DNA of 64,000 nucleotides from Teratosphaeria epicoccoides (lineage: Eukaryota > Ascomycota > Dothideomycetes > Mycosphaerellales > Teratosphaeriaceae). This document shows, piece by piece, positions 9,308 through 21,107 of the stretch. The notes below the pieces were generated by a model. That model had not been told where the DNA came from and did not search any database. It worked only from the letters and a program-made list of their open reading frames with translations. Where the stretch lies: contig JADDMT010000003.1 of the NCBI GenBank assembly GCA_021401465.1, forward strand, positions 496,001 through 560,000. Direction: 5' to 3'. The stretch's first letter is position 1. The number at the start of each line of letters is the position of its first letter. Position numbers and translations under genes: made by a program.

Positions 9308-12040
9308 TCAAAACGTGAACCTCATCAGACCCGGGTTGAGCGCGATGGGCAGCAAGAAGTGCCCAACCACGATCGTACTCAGCGGGTAAATCGCGATCAA
9401 CAAATCGATCCTCCAAAGCGGCGGCACTACCGTCGCTAGACAGATCATCATGGCCGTGCAACCAAACACGAAGATAAAAGTACCCTTGAACTTCTTGATG
9501 ATCTTTGGGATTTCAGCAAAGAACGTGGTGTTCTCGGCTTCCTTGCTCGTGGCACCCCAGCTCATATCCACGGAGAACAAGTGCGAGAGCAGCGCTTGCG
9601 AGACGTGGAGAGAGATACCGCCGAGGAAGATGGTCGTGAGTGGAACCCAGCTGAAGTTCTCAATGATCGAAGAGAAGAAGCCCTTTTCGCCGGTGCGGTA
9701 GCGAAGGATGGCAAGAGAGACATTGCCGCAAGCCGAGAAGATAATGATGATGCCAAAGTAGATCTTGAAGGAGTCGAGGTAGTATTTGTCCAGGTGACCG
9801 TTGAACCATCCGACCAAGAAGTAGTTGGCGAGAGTGAGAATCCATGCAGAGCCGATGGCGTAGTAGGTGCCGATGTAAGCAAGAATGGTGATCTTCGATG
9901 GGAAGGGCATTCTGCTAGAGATGAAGCGACGGAACAGAGGAGTGAAGGGACCCTTGAACAGCCAAGACTTCAGGGGATGGAAGATCAGCTCGGAACATCC
10001 GTACGCGTACTTCTCCCAACGGGCCAGCTCGTCGTAGACGGTGAGCGAGACACCTTCTTTGAAGTCGCCGCCCTGGTAGGCGCCAAGACGTACGAGGTAG
10101 CCTGCAGCCTGCAGGCGAAGGGCCATGTCGAAATCCTCAGACACAGTAGACTCGGACCAGATCTTCTCTCGGTGGTCATCGGGGCACTCGTAAGCAATCT
10201 CTTGTTGAGCGCTCCACCGGATGATGGCATTGTGTCCGACGAATGGCGCGACATCTCCGTTCGCAACAGCGTAGCGAATCTGCGTGTAGACCATGTCCGT
10301 AAAGAAAGTGATACCCTTCTCGAAAAAGCTGTCGGTGACGTTCATGACACCAGAAGAGTACTGGATGATAGCGACTTGAGGGCTCTGCTCCATCTCGGAG
10401 ACAGCATCGAGGAAGCAGTCAACCGGGACACGAGTGTCGGAGTCAATGATCAAGATGTAGTCACCGATGCGGACATTACCATCGGCCCAGGTGCGACCTT
10501 CGTCCTCCTCGACAACTTCCTGCAGAGCGTCACGATAAGCGTTGGCCTCGAGCTCCTGGTTCCAGCCCTCATGGCGTTCGAGAAGCGCAAGCTTGTCCTC
10601 GACGCGGTTGGAGACCCACATGGCGTAGTTCATGTTAGAAGCCTTCTTGAACTTGCCGCGACGGAGAAAAGGCTGGGAGCCATCAGTGGGCTTCGGGTTG
10701 TGCTTCGGGCGAGCGACCCAACCAATGTTGTGCTCGTCGTAGAAGTCCTGGCGAGCACGAGCGTCCTCTTCCGAAATGAGCTGCATACCATCATCGTTGA
10801 CAAAGATGTTGGCAGTACCCCCCTGCATCTCGTAGGTGGAGATAGCGGCCTTCAGTGAGCGGATGGTGGGCACAATGACTGCCTCGAGACCCTCCTTATA
10901 GACCGGCATCTGGATGGTGACATGCGGGAGGGATCCAGCGTCGCGGCGGAGGCGCTTTGGCTTTCGTCCAGAGAAGAACTTGGTGTTTTGCTTAATCTGA
11001 GAGATGGGACCGAAGCATTGCGCAACGATCCCAACCAGCGACTGGAAGAAGAATAGACCAAGCCACATCTGCGGGATGAAGCAAGCGACGAAAGCCAAGC
11101 GAATGTAGCTATGGTCAACGTATGTCTCAATGGCGACCTCTTTCCAGCCGAGACCAATGCAGAAGATGGTCAAGCAAAGGGTGAAAGCGTTAGTGACAGG
11201 CGTCCAGAGCATGAGCGGGCGAGGCTTCTCCAAGGTGCCACGCTCAACATCGTCATCGCTAGGTCCGTCAATCTCGTTGACACTGACGTCCGCGTCCTTC
11301 TTGTCATTTTCGTCCTCGAACTCATTGTCGTTCCAGATCATCTCCATCAGCTCATCTTGAATCTTTTGCGCACGGTCCAGAAGGTGTTTCGGCTCATCAT
11401 CCCAGACGACCAGAATGCCACGGTCGGCAATGAAGGCGGCGAATTGATGCTTCTGGCAGCGAGGCAGGTACGAGATATCCGGCAGGACCTGCAGACGGAG
11501 GCCCTTCTTGAGCGGTACATAAGGACGGTTGTTGCTATGAAGGAAAAGCTTGATGACCCTGGTGTTGATAGTCATTGCCGACTACGCCGCATTAGTCTCA
11601 CGGTGCGAAACATGGCTCTGAGGTATACATACTCGGACGTTGAGGGTTTCGACGGCACGGAAGAAGCCATACGGTTCGTCACTGAGGTCGGACGGGCAGG
11701 CGGTGTAGGCAGAGCGATTCTTCTTCAAGACTACACCCTCATCTTGACCACCTGCTGTCCAGAGCCGCTCCATCTGCTGCTGGTAGAGGAAATTGACCAT
11801 GACATCGCACTTGACCTCGTTGATCTCCTCGTGGGTTGAACTCCTGTACTCGCCGGCTGGGTAGATCGATGTCGGGCGAGAGCCCCATGGCGTCGCATTG
11901 CCAGGAGTGCCAGAGCCTGGCGTGCCGTTGTTCGCCTTGGGTGACGCCGGCTCTGGGGACTTCTCATTGATCTCCGGCTGGGCGTGGACGGGAGCTGACT
12001 CCTTCTTGCCCGCAGGCTTGAGATAGCCCAAGAGACCCAT
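9308..12040 (-). CDS. Membrane glycosyltransferase family 2 (fungal GT2 required for hyphal growth)
   Basis: Two exons, 12040–11633 and 11581–9308, joined in phase 0 across a 51-nt intron (GTATGT…GTAG); product 893 residues. The first 100 residues are Pro/Ser/Gly rich and probably cytosolic. The catalytic domain shows NIFVNDDGMQ, YILIIDSDTRVP (DxD), SEDFDMALRL and ELARWEKYAYG, the last in place of the QxxRW motif of chitin and cellulose synthases. Two membrane segments precede it (near residues 260–310) and about four to five follow it (from about residue 700). It matches the fungal GT2 type described from Zymoseptoria tritici and Fusarium as needed for filamentous growth and host-surface colonisation; the polysaccharide made is not established. 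A long stretch opposite is also open in frame on the plus strand but is a shadow. Confidence 0.9.
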
Positions 12041-15000
12041 TGTGGGATAGGCTTGCTCGACCCGTTGCCGTCGCTGCCGCTTCCAGAGGTTTCAACGGAG
12101 TCGTCCCGTGTGTGTTTTACTACGGAGGAGAGGCCGAAAGTGAATGACTGAAGCCGCCAACAAGCAGCACTTGTTGCAGACGCTTCGAAACGAAAGTGTG
12201 CGGACCTAAAGGCCGACCTGTTGTCTCTGTCAAAGTAGCCGTGCAGTAGAACGTCCTTCCCCTACTATATTATTGTGCATGATTTGCACATGCGCGCGCT
12301 GCCGTGATGCGCTGACAAGCTTGCTCAACCGATCCAGCTAACCATTCCGAACACACTCCAGGCCAAAGCCTGTATGTTCGAGCTCGCTAGGAAGCTGGCA
12401 CGCCACGAGGAAGAATTGGTACGCAGTGCGAAGAACGTACCATTGGATCGTGCGTTAGCAGCGCGGCTATGCGCCGATTCGCACCTAGCGGTGCCTGCAT
12501 TGGAGCATATGCTTTTAGCAGACTTCCGAACATAGGATGGCGCAGGAGATCTTTGGAGACTATGGCACCACGGGCTGCCAAGGTTTCCTGTTCCTGATCA
12601 TGCTCGGCTGTCCGTTGTGCCAACGAGCGCCACTTTGCTGGATCCGCGAGAAGGTTATTTGCACCACTTCGGCCGTCGACCCAAGCTTGCCGTCCAATTC
12701 GCTGGCGGCTTCCTCAACGATGCTTACCGGACACCACTAATGGATTTGCCAGACATGACGACAAGCTAGGAGGTACGTGCGATCCATGGAGGTTCGCGCA
12801 CAGTAAACGCTCGAAGCTCAGCCGGACGAGGTTTCCTGGCCAGACGCATAACCTTGTCGTGCGTATGTATTTCTCAATATTTTCTCACATTGAGAGATCG
12901 ATTGGTGGGTCCGCGGTGTGAGCCCTGCAATACAGCCAATCTCCCGCAACTATAAATGACGAAGAGGTGCAAGAGAGAAGCTTGGAAGTCAAAATAGATC
13001 CCGATGAAAGGTGGAGCACCACGCATGACGGCGCACATACTCAACCACAGCACGAGATTGCATGCATGTCCCAACGATACGGTACGCAGAGTGCGGTACT
13101 GCCGGCTGCCAAGCACATTATTCAGATCTCATGACTAGTCCAGGGCTGGAGGCATGTTTATGGGACGATCCCAGACCTGAGCGACTGCTGCCTTCTACTA
13201 CCTCCTAGCCGACACAAGTTGTTGCTAGCGGATCCAGCTTTCCACAAGATCAGCCACTGCGTCCTTGTACCAGGCCACTGCTTCCCCACCGCCGCATCTG
13301 CGTTGTCGTGTCACCAACCACGTTCCGGTTCAGACACCCGCGAACTGGGTCTCCTGGCACCGTGACTCCTATTTGGCGAGCCTTGCAGCAGGGCAACTTG
13401 AACTTGCAAGGTCGCCACCGTTTCGGTGTCCAACCCATCAAAACTAGCGGCCAATCACATGCATTAGGCAGCAGGCAGCAAGCTGCTCAGCTGCGTTGTC
13501 GATTTGATTGTCTATCCTCGCAAGCTCGGAACCGACATTCGAACTCGCCCAGATGCTCAAGTGGCAGTTTGTCACGATCGCTCTATCTGCCTCGGATCCG
13601 CGGTGCTGGCGGCGGACCGAATCTTGGCCATCGTCGAACTATATGCTTGAGTTCACTATAGCGCTACGTGTGTAGGGTGATAAGCTCGCAGGCTGATCTA
13701 GACGGGGCTGATCCTTGCGGCCATCACATTCTCTCCCACTCGAGTTGTCGCTGCCGATGCTGAGCGGCTAAACAAACACGTGGCGCCTCTGGTAAGCCAC
13801 ATACCTCCTACGATCTAGGATGTGCTGTCTGATAAGCCTGTCTCGCCTGCAACGAGGTTGAATCGGCATTCAGGACAATTTACCAAGTTGATCATTGTAC
13901 GGAAAGAGAGCGCAGCCACCGTCTCACACTTTTAACATCGACTTCGCCATGAGATAAATCCAGCTCGGTCTGTTTATGGTACGAGAGGGCAAACGATAAG
14001 CATCCATGCAATGCGGAGGCAGTGCATCCATCGCCGGGACGGTCAGTTACGCGATGGTCCAACCCTTGAATGTCATTGAGCGCTTGGAGCGACTGTCAGA
14101 TAGAATCTTGCTGTTGCTTCGACTGATCGATGGCGTCACCCTGTTGAGTGTGACCCAAGGACCAGAGAATCCAAAGGTGCAGTGGTAAAATGCAGGTCTT
14201 TACGATCTCACACACAAGATGAATCTAACTCTGGTGATCGCCTGGGTCGTATCATCTCTGTCGCCTCTAAAGTGCGTGGAACCATCATACGGGTGAAGCC
14301 TACTTGAATGCCGGCTTGCTTCTCCAGCCTTAATGACAGCATGGTCCTTCCTTAAATTGGCCATTGTGCACTGCGCTGGAGGTGTGTGTCGGAGGAGAAG
14401 AGTGGGAGACCTACCTGTTTTATCTTGGCAAGCTGCCCATCTACCATTTCGAGATAATAGTGACAATGGCACTGTCGCTCTACAGTGCGGCTGATCGAGT
14501 CTCCCGAGTACGAAGGTTTTGCTGCTCACCTTGGTCTCAGCTAGGCTTCCGGCGTGATGGTGGACGCTAAGGTCACCATAGATCTCTCAAGCGGATACAC
14601 CATTCTGCGGCCATTGAGTGAGAAAGCGCCGTAGCCGAGGTTACACAGCATGCAGGCGTAGCGGAAGGCTGGCAATGTCGACTCAGCTGCTCTGGTGTGG
14701 ATGGTCGATCGCAGGCTGGTGAAGTGCTCGACGGCTAGTGAAGGCTGCAGTCTGTGCCATGAGACCCACCAGTCGCAACAAAGCGCAGTGGGATGGCGGC
14801 CGCCACACGATAGTAGCTTTTGAGACTGTTGAGCGAAGCGGGTCCACATCTGCCGTATAAGCCGCCTCTTGATCGGGAAGCCGCTGGCTGTCATGCGGGT
14901 ACCTCCCTGGGATCTTGAAGAACACTGCCTCTTGCTTTTGGCACGATTGTGACTCAGATGAAAGTGCAACAGAAGATTGAACAAGGCGGGGAAACCGTAG

Positions 15001-17131
15001 AAAGGCAAACAGCCACAAGGGAAAACCTCGTCCTGATTCAGCTATGTTGATGCCAGGTGCAAGTTTGGAATCTTTGGATGCCTTTGCTTGCCGGACTGCC
15101 GAGACGCGGTTGCTACTGCTTTCTACATCCGCATGGTTGAGCTGTGGGCTGCAGTGAGCACGCCACGATTGCGAGTGTGTGTCCCTTATTAAAGGTGTCC
15201 TCTTGAAAGTGGACTGATGGTCAGCAGCAATAAGGCTTTACCGGTCTGCGATATGTTGTCTATTGTGGCTTGTATAAAAAAGCTCAACGTTTTCTCAAGA
15301 TTACAACGATTGTGTATGTCAAGCACACAGATGACGGCTTGACTGAATGGTCGTAAATCTGAGTGCATCCCTGGACTATATCATGCAGCTAGCCTGGTGA
15401 TCAATATAAGCAGTCAGCGTGTCAAGCAGTCAGCTATATGCAGCAATTGCATGAGCCAACCAACCAGGCGACCGGCAAATACATCTGTTTGTTTGGTGCC
15501 ACGACTGACCTTCCATGATTTATCTCGCTGCTCGTTGACATAGTCAGTTGCTCGTTGGCGCGCTTGACCGACTGATAATACCGGAGATTTTGATCAATCG
15601 TCACGCTGGTCAGCCATTTGCCGGGCTTAATGACTGATGCAATGACATCATCCGCATCGACAGCCTCGGTCGTCGCCCGGAAGATCAGTTCTATCATTGT
15701 AAGACAGGAGGCTGTTTCAATTACGCCCCTTGGTTCCAGTATGTCAAACACTCACATATCGAGATTCACCGCATCCAAATTGATCGGTTGTTACGATCGA
15801 CCGGACGTTTTGCTGGCACACCGGCTCTGAAATGATTCTCAGACCCGATCGCAGCACAGCTGGTTACTTTGACGCAGCCCACCGAGTGATCACGACGCCG
15901 CGACTTCGATCCTCATTCGTTGCGAAGCCCAAGCTGGAATCTCCATGGCGAAATCCCTGACGGGCAGACTCCAAGGTCAGCTCACTGATGAGTTAAATAG
16001 CCTTTGATAAGGCTGCTGCTTGGGGAACCGGCACTCCAGGCTCTCAACCCCACGACACCTTGTGTTGACACCTGCGCGAGAACGCCGGCTCTTGGAGACC
16101 GGCTTGTACAAAGCCAGCGTAAGTAGTGTCGCAGACCACGTGTGGATGCAGGCCGCCTCACAGGAGCGTACATGAGTCACTTTCCCGAAGTGCTCACATC
16201 ATTCGCTTGGGCTCCAATTACAGACCAGCACTCCGAGACTGGCATGGAAATGGGTCCGGTGATCGGCCGGGCCCGCAGATTGGTAAGTCGTGACTTGCCT
16301 AGACCACGTAGACCGGGCCACTGGCCCTGTTATTTTGACAGTTGTTCTTCTCGTTTGTGGGCGTGGTGCGCGCTGTGAAGTCAGATAGCAAGCTTTTGGC
16401 GGGTACCAGATCCCCAGAGGGCCAGATAAAGCCGATGAAGCGCAATTTCTCATTCTGAGGCGGCCAGGAGGCATAGGCGGCATGACATGTACCAAAAGAC
16501 CCCAAGCGCCGTACGCCTTAGTGAATGAACCGTTAGCAGCCTTAACTTCTCCAGGTGAATGCAGCGAGCGCAAAGGACGGCAAGAGCCCGCCTGTACGTC
16601 ATTCTTAGAGTCCTGGCATGTCAAGGACTGGAAGCTCGCATGGCGACGACGAATCACTGCCCGCCGGCTCTGGTCAGAGGTCCGTCGGCGCTCCGCCACA
16701 ACCGTGCAGTCTTGAAACCCTGACGACGCTCAGCTAGGTAGAGTGTACTCTTTGGCCTTGTTCCCTTCTCAAGCTGCCGTCATCCACGTTATTTATGGTC
16801 TTCCCACAGTGGGCGCGGGCGGCCGGCGTCGTCGTGCTGTCTGACCATGCAGAGCTCATGTTGTTTGTGATCGCGGTCCAGGAGCCAACGATAGGATCGT
16901 GCCATGTCAAGTCTGTGTCGAGACTCTCGTCTGCTGTTGCAGTTTACGAAAATCGTGGCCAGCGTCGCAAAGGAAGCCGCTAGCACTGTTAGCGATACCG
17001 CAAAGGGCGGGTCGGTCCTTCCTCTCCAGATGGTTCCCGCACCAGATCGCCAGATCTCCTACATGTGACCTCAATCGCGGACGATGGCAATGCGGCTCCC
17101 ATGTCTTCTTCCTTGATCACCTCACATCAAT
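12041..17131. other. Gene-poor region upstream of the GT2 gene
   Basis: Some 5.1 kb with no gene I can recognise. Open frames reach about 155 codons (for example 14541–15008 minus and 15434–15751 minus) but lack family similarity, clear splice partners or a plausible gene model. Base composition is not strikingly AT rich. Part of it should be the GT2 promoter. No tRNA boxes, terminal repeats or transposase motifs were seen; decayed sequence cannot be excluded. Confidence 0.5.
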
Positions 17132-17638
17132 TTAATCTCTTCGGGTGCTCACCAGGCGAAGATGCGATCGATATTCGTGATTGCTGCCACGGATCCAGGC
17201 AGCCAGTCGTGTATCACCAGTGCACCACAGGATCCCTGTCCATGGTTGACTTCGTCTGATCCTGCGGCCCATGCAGCGAGTCACACTCCACCATCCGTGC
17301 CCTCTGCAGGCGCATCCACATGCGATCATCTCGATAGCAAAGTCTGCTGGCTCGAATGACCACTCCGTAGGGTCGTGATACGGCGCAAACATCGACAACC
17401 CGCTCAAGCCACCGACAACTTCAGCCTCACAGGATGATGAAATGACGGGAGTGTTGGTCTCTATAGTCACTCGCGTGCGCATCAAACTTTGAAGCTTCGC
17501 CTGCAAGACGAGGGCATTCCCTGCGTGGCACAGCATCGGAATCATCTCGCCGCATCCGTTAACATGCAGAAGATGGCCCTGACACCACGCCGCCTGGGCC
17601 ACGCGCGCGGCGAAGGATGACATGGGAATATAAGTCAT
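17132..17638 (-). CDS. Unrecognised ORF, 168 codons
   Basis: An ATG-initiated open frame with no known domain. The first 100 residues look protein-like (VAQAAWCQGHLLHVNGCGEM, then a stretch with VTIETNTPVISS and GLSMFAPYHDPTEWSFEP), after which composition becomes Trp/Arg/Cys rich and less convincing, so a true gene might splice near 17330. It is divergent from the DUF3455 gene. I cannot tell whether it is expressed. Confidence 0.22.
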   Translation of the reverse strand: MTYIPMSSFAARVAQAAWCQGHLLHVNGCGEMIPMLCHAGNALVLQAKLQSLMRTRVTIETNTPVISSSCEAEVVGGLSGLSMFAPYHDPTEWSFEPADFAIEMIACGCACRGHGWWSVTRCMGRRIRRSQPWTGILWCTGDTRLAAWIRGSNHEYRSHLRLVSTRRD

Positions 17639-17765
17639 GGGGCTAGCTCCTCTTCGTGCAACCAGTCAGCAACGAAAACCGCCCAACGCTACGATAAGAC
17701 CGGCGGATGAGTTGACTGATCCCCAAATATCATCCCGCGTTCACCAATCACCCAGTCCCAGCACA

Positions 17766-18452
17766 ATGGCATGCATGATGTACAAATTGTTGGTGATTGT
17801 AACCGTCATCAATTCAGGATCTTGCCATCCACAAGGCGGCACAACGCCAACCTTGCCACTGTGGGAAGTCCATAACACCGGAGCCTCGCCCTTACCAACT
17901 CCTCCGCGCTCTCCGAAGTACATCGCAGTAGGTTTAGGAACACAAAACTACTCCTGCGATGCGTCCACGGGCAAATACACCGCCATTGGAGCCCTGGCCC
18001 AGCTATTTGACGCCACCGAATATTTGTCCAGCAACCACGGCAAGGTTGACTCATTATCACATACTTTCCTCAACCTCTACACGAGCCTCCCATGCTCCGA
18101 GTCTCCATCCGATCGTGTCGAGGCAGACGACTGGTGCGAAGATATAGCAGATGCTCACTTCAAGCCCTGGCCTCTCCCTGTGCTCGGCCAGCATTACTTC
18201 ACAGCATCTGGGACTCCGATGTTTGACCTTTACGACGTTCAGTCGCATCCATTGCTGTCGTTGGAGAAGTCTGGAGACGTGGCTGGCCCAAGCTCGCAGG
18301 CTGTTGATTGGCTTTATCTATCCAGCAATGGCAATAAACTTATCTCCTGCGTCTACAGAGTTGAGACTGCCGGTGGTGTGCCGCCGGGTACTTGTTCTGG
18401 GACTCATAGCGTTGAGGTGCCTTACTGCGCGGAGTATTGGTTGTACGCTTAG
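17766..18452 (+). CDS. Secreted DUF3455-family protein
   Basis: Single exon, 228 residues from the ATG at 17766. I prefer this over the in-frame ATG at 17637 because it begins directly with a signal peptide (MACMMYKLLVIVTVINSGSC), whereas the longer form would bury it behind 43 polar residues. The mature part carries the features of DUF3455 fungal proteins: KYIAVGLGTQNYSCD near the start, IGALAQLFDAT, GQHYFTASGTPMFDL in the middle, SQAVDWLYLSS, and the C-terminal RVETAGGVPPGTC and VPYCAEYWLY. Six or so cysteines suit an extracellular protein. The biochemical role of the family is unknown. It stands alone in a gene-poor stretch. Confidence 0.85.
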   Translation: MACMMYKLLVIVTVINSGSCHPQGGTTPTLPLWEVHNTGASPLPTPPRSPKYIAVGLGTQNYSCDASTGKYTAIGALAQLFDATEYLSSNHGKVDSLSHTFLNLYTSLPCSESPSDRVEADDWCEDIADAHFKPWPLPVLGQHYFTASGTPMFDLYDVQSHPLLSLEKSGDVAGPSSQAVDWLYLSSNGNKLISCVYRVETAGGVPPGTCSGTHSVEVPYCAEYWLYA

Positions 18453-18938
18453 ATGTGAATTCGGTCTGTCAACGCTTCTTGTACAGCTCTGCATTCTGTG
18501 GCGTTCAATACCCTTGGAAGTTAGCCGGTAGCGCATGGTACAGATTGTTTGAGCATGTCGTGTGATAATATTGCCACGTCCGTAGCAATGGCCATTCTGG
18601 CATTATCATCCACCGTACCACTCATCCACTGCTTCACTGCCTGAGCATTGCCGTCCTGGCCATCCCCTTCGGATTTGCCTCAATCATCCCTGCATGGTCC
18701 TCTCGAGCGGCTGAGCTAAGCGAGGCTCGCGGGATTTCTCCGGATTGTCAAAGCAAGGCAGCTCGTGCCTTGCGCTCTGCCTCTCCCTAGTCCTCTGTTC
18801 AGAAACACCAACAATTGCCTGCATTGACAACGATGACTGCAGGCCTTCGCCCGTCTCTTCGCTATGCAACTGATATTCTATCATTGGAAAGACAGGTGAA
18901 GGCAAGGATGCAGCGGCTTTGTTGTCGTGTGCAGTGAA
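18453..18938. other. Intergenic region
   Basis: About 490 bp between the DUF3455 stop and the decayed coiled-coil gene. Nothing recognisable. Confidence 0.45.
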
Positions 18939-20030
18939 TCACGTCCCGACTGTAGCGCCTACTTGATCTGTAGCATCGAAGCCTATGAGCTTTTGACCCT
19001 TTTGCTGCTGCTGTCGCTGTCTCATACAGAAGGAGTCGACCTGAGCTGCCCGATCTCTCTTGGCATCGAGCTCAACCTGCAGTCCCCGGCTCTCATCGTG
19101 CGCACATTTCAGATCTTTGTACAGTGTGGCGTTCTTCCCTTTCTCCTCGACCAAGCTCTCCTGCAACGGAGCAGCGGTGTCGCGGTCCGACTTGAGATCC
19201 TTCCCAAGACGCCGGATCTTTGCAGCCGCTTCATTTCGCCGCTCTACTTCCCCAGCTGATCGGTCTCGTTGGCAGGTCTCTGCAATTGACCACAAAGGCT
19301 GTCAATAGTACGTGGTTGCGACTTGAAATCCTGAACAGACTTGCGATGCTGATCCTGGGCTGCGGCGAAGTCGGTCTGGAGCTTTCAGTGAGAGGCTGAG
19401 AGGCGCGCGGTTCCTTTCTCAGCGTCGAAGCCTTTCCTTTTACATATGTGTTTTCATCTATCATGTTTAGCAAGTCACCATTGACAGCATCATTCGTTGC
19501 TTCCAGCCTTCTGTACGCACGTTGGTGCTAGACGGTAAGCTGCCAAACTTTCTCATCTGATTGTTCACGGAGAGCCCGAATCTGATCTACGTGCTGTTCG
19601 ATTGCACGATCGAGCTCCTGCTCGAGCTTACGGTTCTGGTTTGCGACGGCTTTGTTCTTGTCGCGAAGGGTGCTAATGGTTTCCCACTGCTCCCTAGTCC
19701 GGTAACAGTGCTCCTGTTAGAGCAAATAACTAGCGGTCCCATCCGCTAACAACATTGTCTTTCTGTATGGACAAGTGCTTGTAGAACCAAGCTTAAGCCC
19801 CTGTGCCGAGCTTGGTGTAGGCTCGCGCCATCGGGACAAATTGTCAGCGAACATCTTGTCACACAATACTGGATATTCACCCGCGTGCCGTTCTGCAATT
19901 TGCACGCCTCGTCACTCGCAATTTGCTCCCGTGCTGCCCTTTCCGTCAACTGCACCTCCAGCTCATGTTTGTGCGCGCGTTGAGCGTCGAGTGCCCTATC
20001 TCTAGCGCTAGACTAGTCATATGGCGCGAG
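18939..20030 (-). pseudogene. Decayed coiled-coil protein gene
   Basis: Read on the minus strand, successive stretches encode long charged helices but in different frames. Near 20020–19895: RALDAQRAHKHELEVQ, LTERAAREQIASDEACKLQ. From about 19712 to 19410: QWETISTLRDKNKAVANQ, NRKLEQELDRAIEQHVDQ, IRALREQ, then an in-frame TAG at 19528–19530 followed in the same frame by HQRAYRRLEATNDAVNGD. In another frame, after an in-frame TGA, LQTDFAAAQDQHRKSVQDF; then back to VERRNEAAAKIRRLGKDL and onward to a TGA at 18939. The repeated Leu/Glu/Lys/Gln heptad-like content across frames implies one ancestral coiled-coil gene broken by nonsense changes and indels. One gap (before about 19712) could be a genuine intron, since CTCTAACAG precedes it. 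The original family cannot be identified. Confidence 0.55.
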
Positions 20031-21107
20031 ACAGCTGGGTGGGCGAACCGACACTTGGGCCTATTTTGGAGTTCACGTCGATGGGACTTGCGTATGATGG
20101 AGAACACGGCAGACCATCTAGTCGACGCGCCATAAAATGGCTAAATAGTGATTTTCTAAGGCTTCATTGGAGCACTGAATTACGCAGTGACATTTACATT
20201 CGTGAATTGAGGCGTAAAAGGGAAGTGGGAATTATGACGTTGAGACGAACTAGTACCTACTTTCCTCAAAGGGATCGCAACTCACTCCGGTCTTGCCGGT
20301 TTGCATAAAGCAGCGAGGATGCTGCTGCACGTGACTGTCTGCTCTTTCCGAAACAGCTCAAGAAGATGCCGGGCAATCGAGAGTCTTCGATCGTCTTGAA
20401 TACCTCATTATGTTTTCCATGAAAGTTTTCGGGAGTATGCGGCAGCGGTTGGAAGTGCAAACAGAAGAAGTCCGCCACGGGATCTTCCGGCAGTTGGCAG
20501 GAACTTCTCCTTGCCGGACAACTACATCCGATTGACAGCATCAACATCAGTCACGATTGCTATGGAGGAAGGACACGGCAATGCGTTCAAGCGTCGGTCG
20601 CGAGGGCCACTGGGCGTGGCGAGCAGGAGGAGGACGGCAGGCTGACCGCAAGTACGGTTGTCTCGGAGGAGCAGGTGCGTGTGCCTCATATTGAACACTC
20701 CGGCCATGATACAATGGGCCGGGCTTCGAAATGTCTGATGCGCTGCACGCTGTAATGCTAGGTGAGAGGACAGTTTGCTCGAAAAGGCAGCTGACGGCCT
20801 CGGCCTAGCTTCGCCTATCTCATTCTTTTGTCTTGATCAGGAAGTTAATCGGCCCTGTGGCGGCGTTGATATACAGACAATAAACAAATCACAGCCCAAA
20901 ATCACGGTCTGTATATATACATTGCCGGCTGAAGGTGGCACATCTTCATGCTAATCCGGCAAGGCTCGCCCTACAAAATGTGTATAGCCCAGGTCGACAG
21001 AAGCTTGGCCGCGCATCGGGAACATTGAAGCCTGACTTCCAAACGTACGATCCTCAGCTCGTTCATAGAAAGCAATGATCGACGTTCTCGCTGGGTGCAA
21101 ACTGACA
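20031..21107. other. Intergenic region
   Basis: About 1.1 kb upstream of the rutA relic. No recognisable gene. The sequence near 20870–20930 is locally AT rich and may be the relic's former promoter. Confidence 0.45.

Noticed and set aside
9581..10858. 425-codon plus-strand ORF inside the GT2 gene
   Set aside because: It lies opposite strongly conserved glycosyltransferase motifs; an open antisense frame arises from the codon bias of the real gene and shows no domain.
14541..15008. 155-codon minus ORF with a protein-like C-terminus (FRYACMLCNLGYGAF)
   Set aside because: Suggestive locally, but overlapping frames are equally open and no family could be named; left as part of the gene-poor region.
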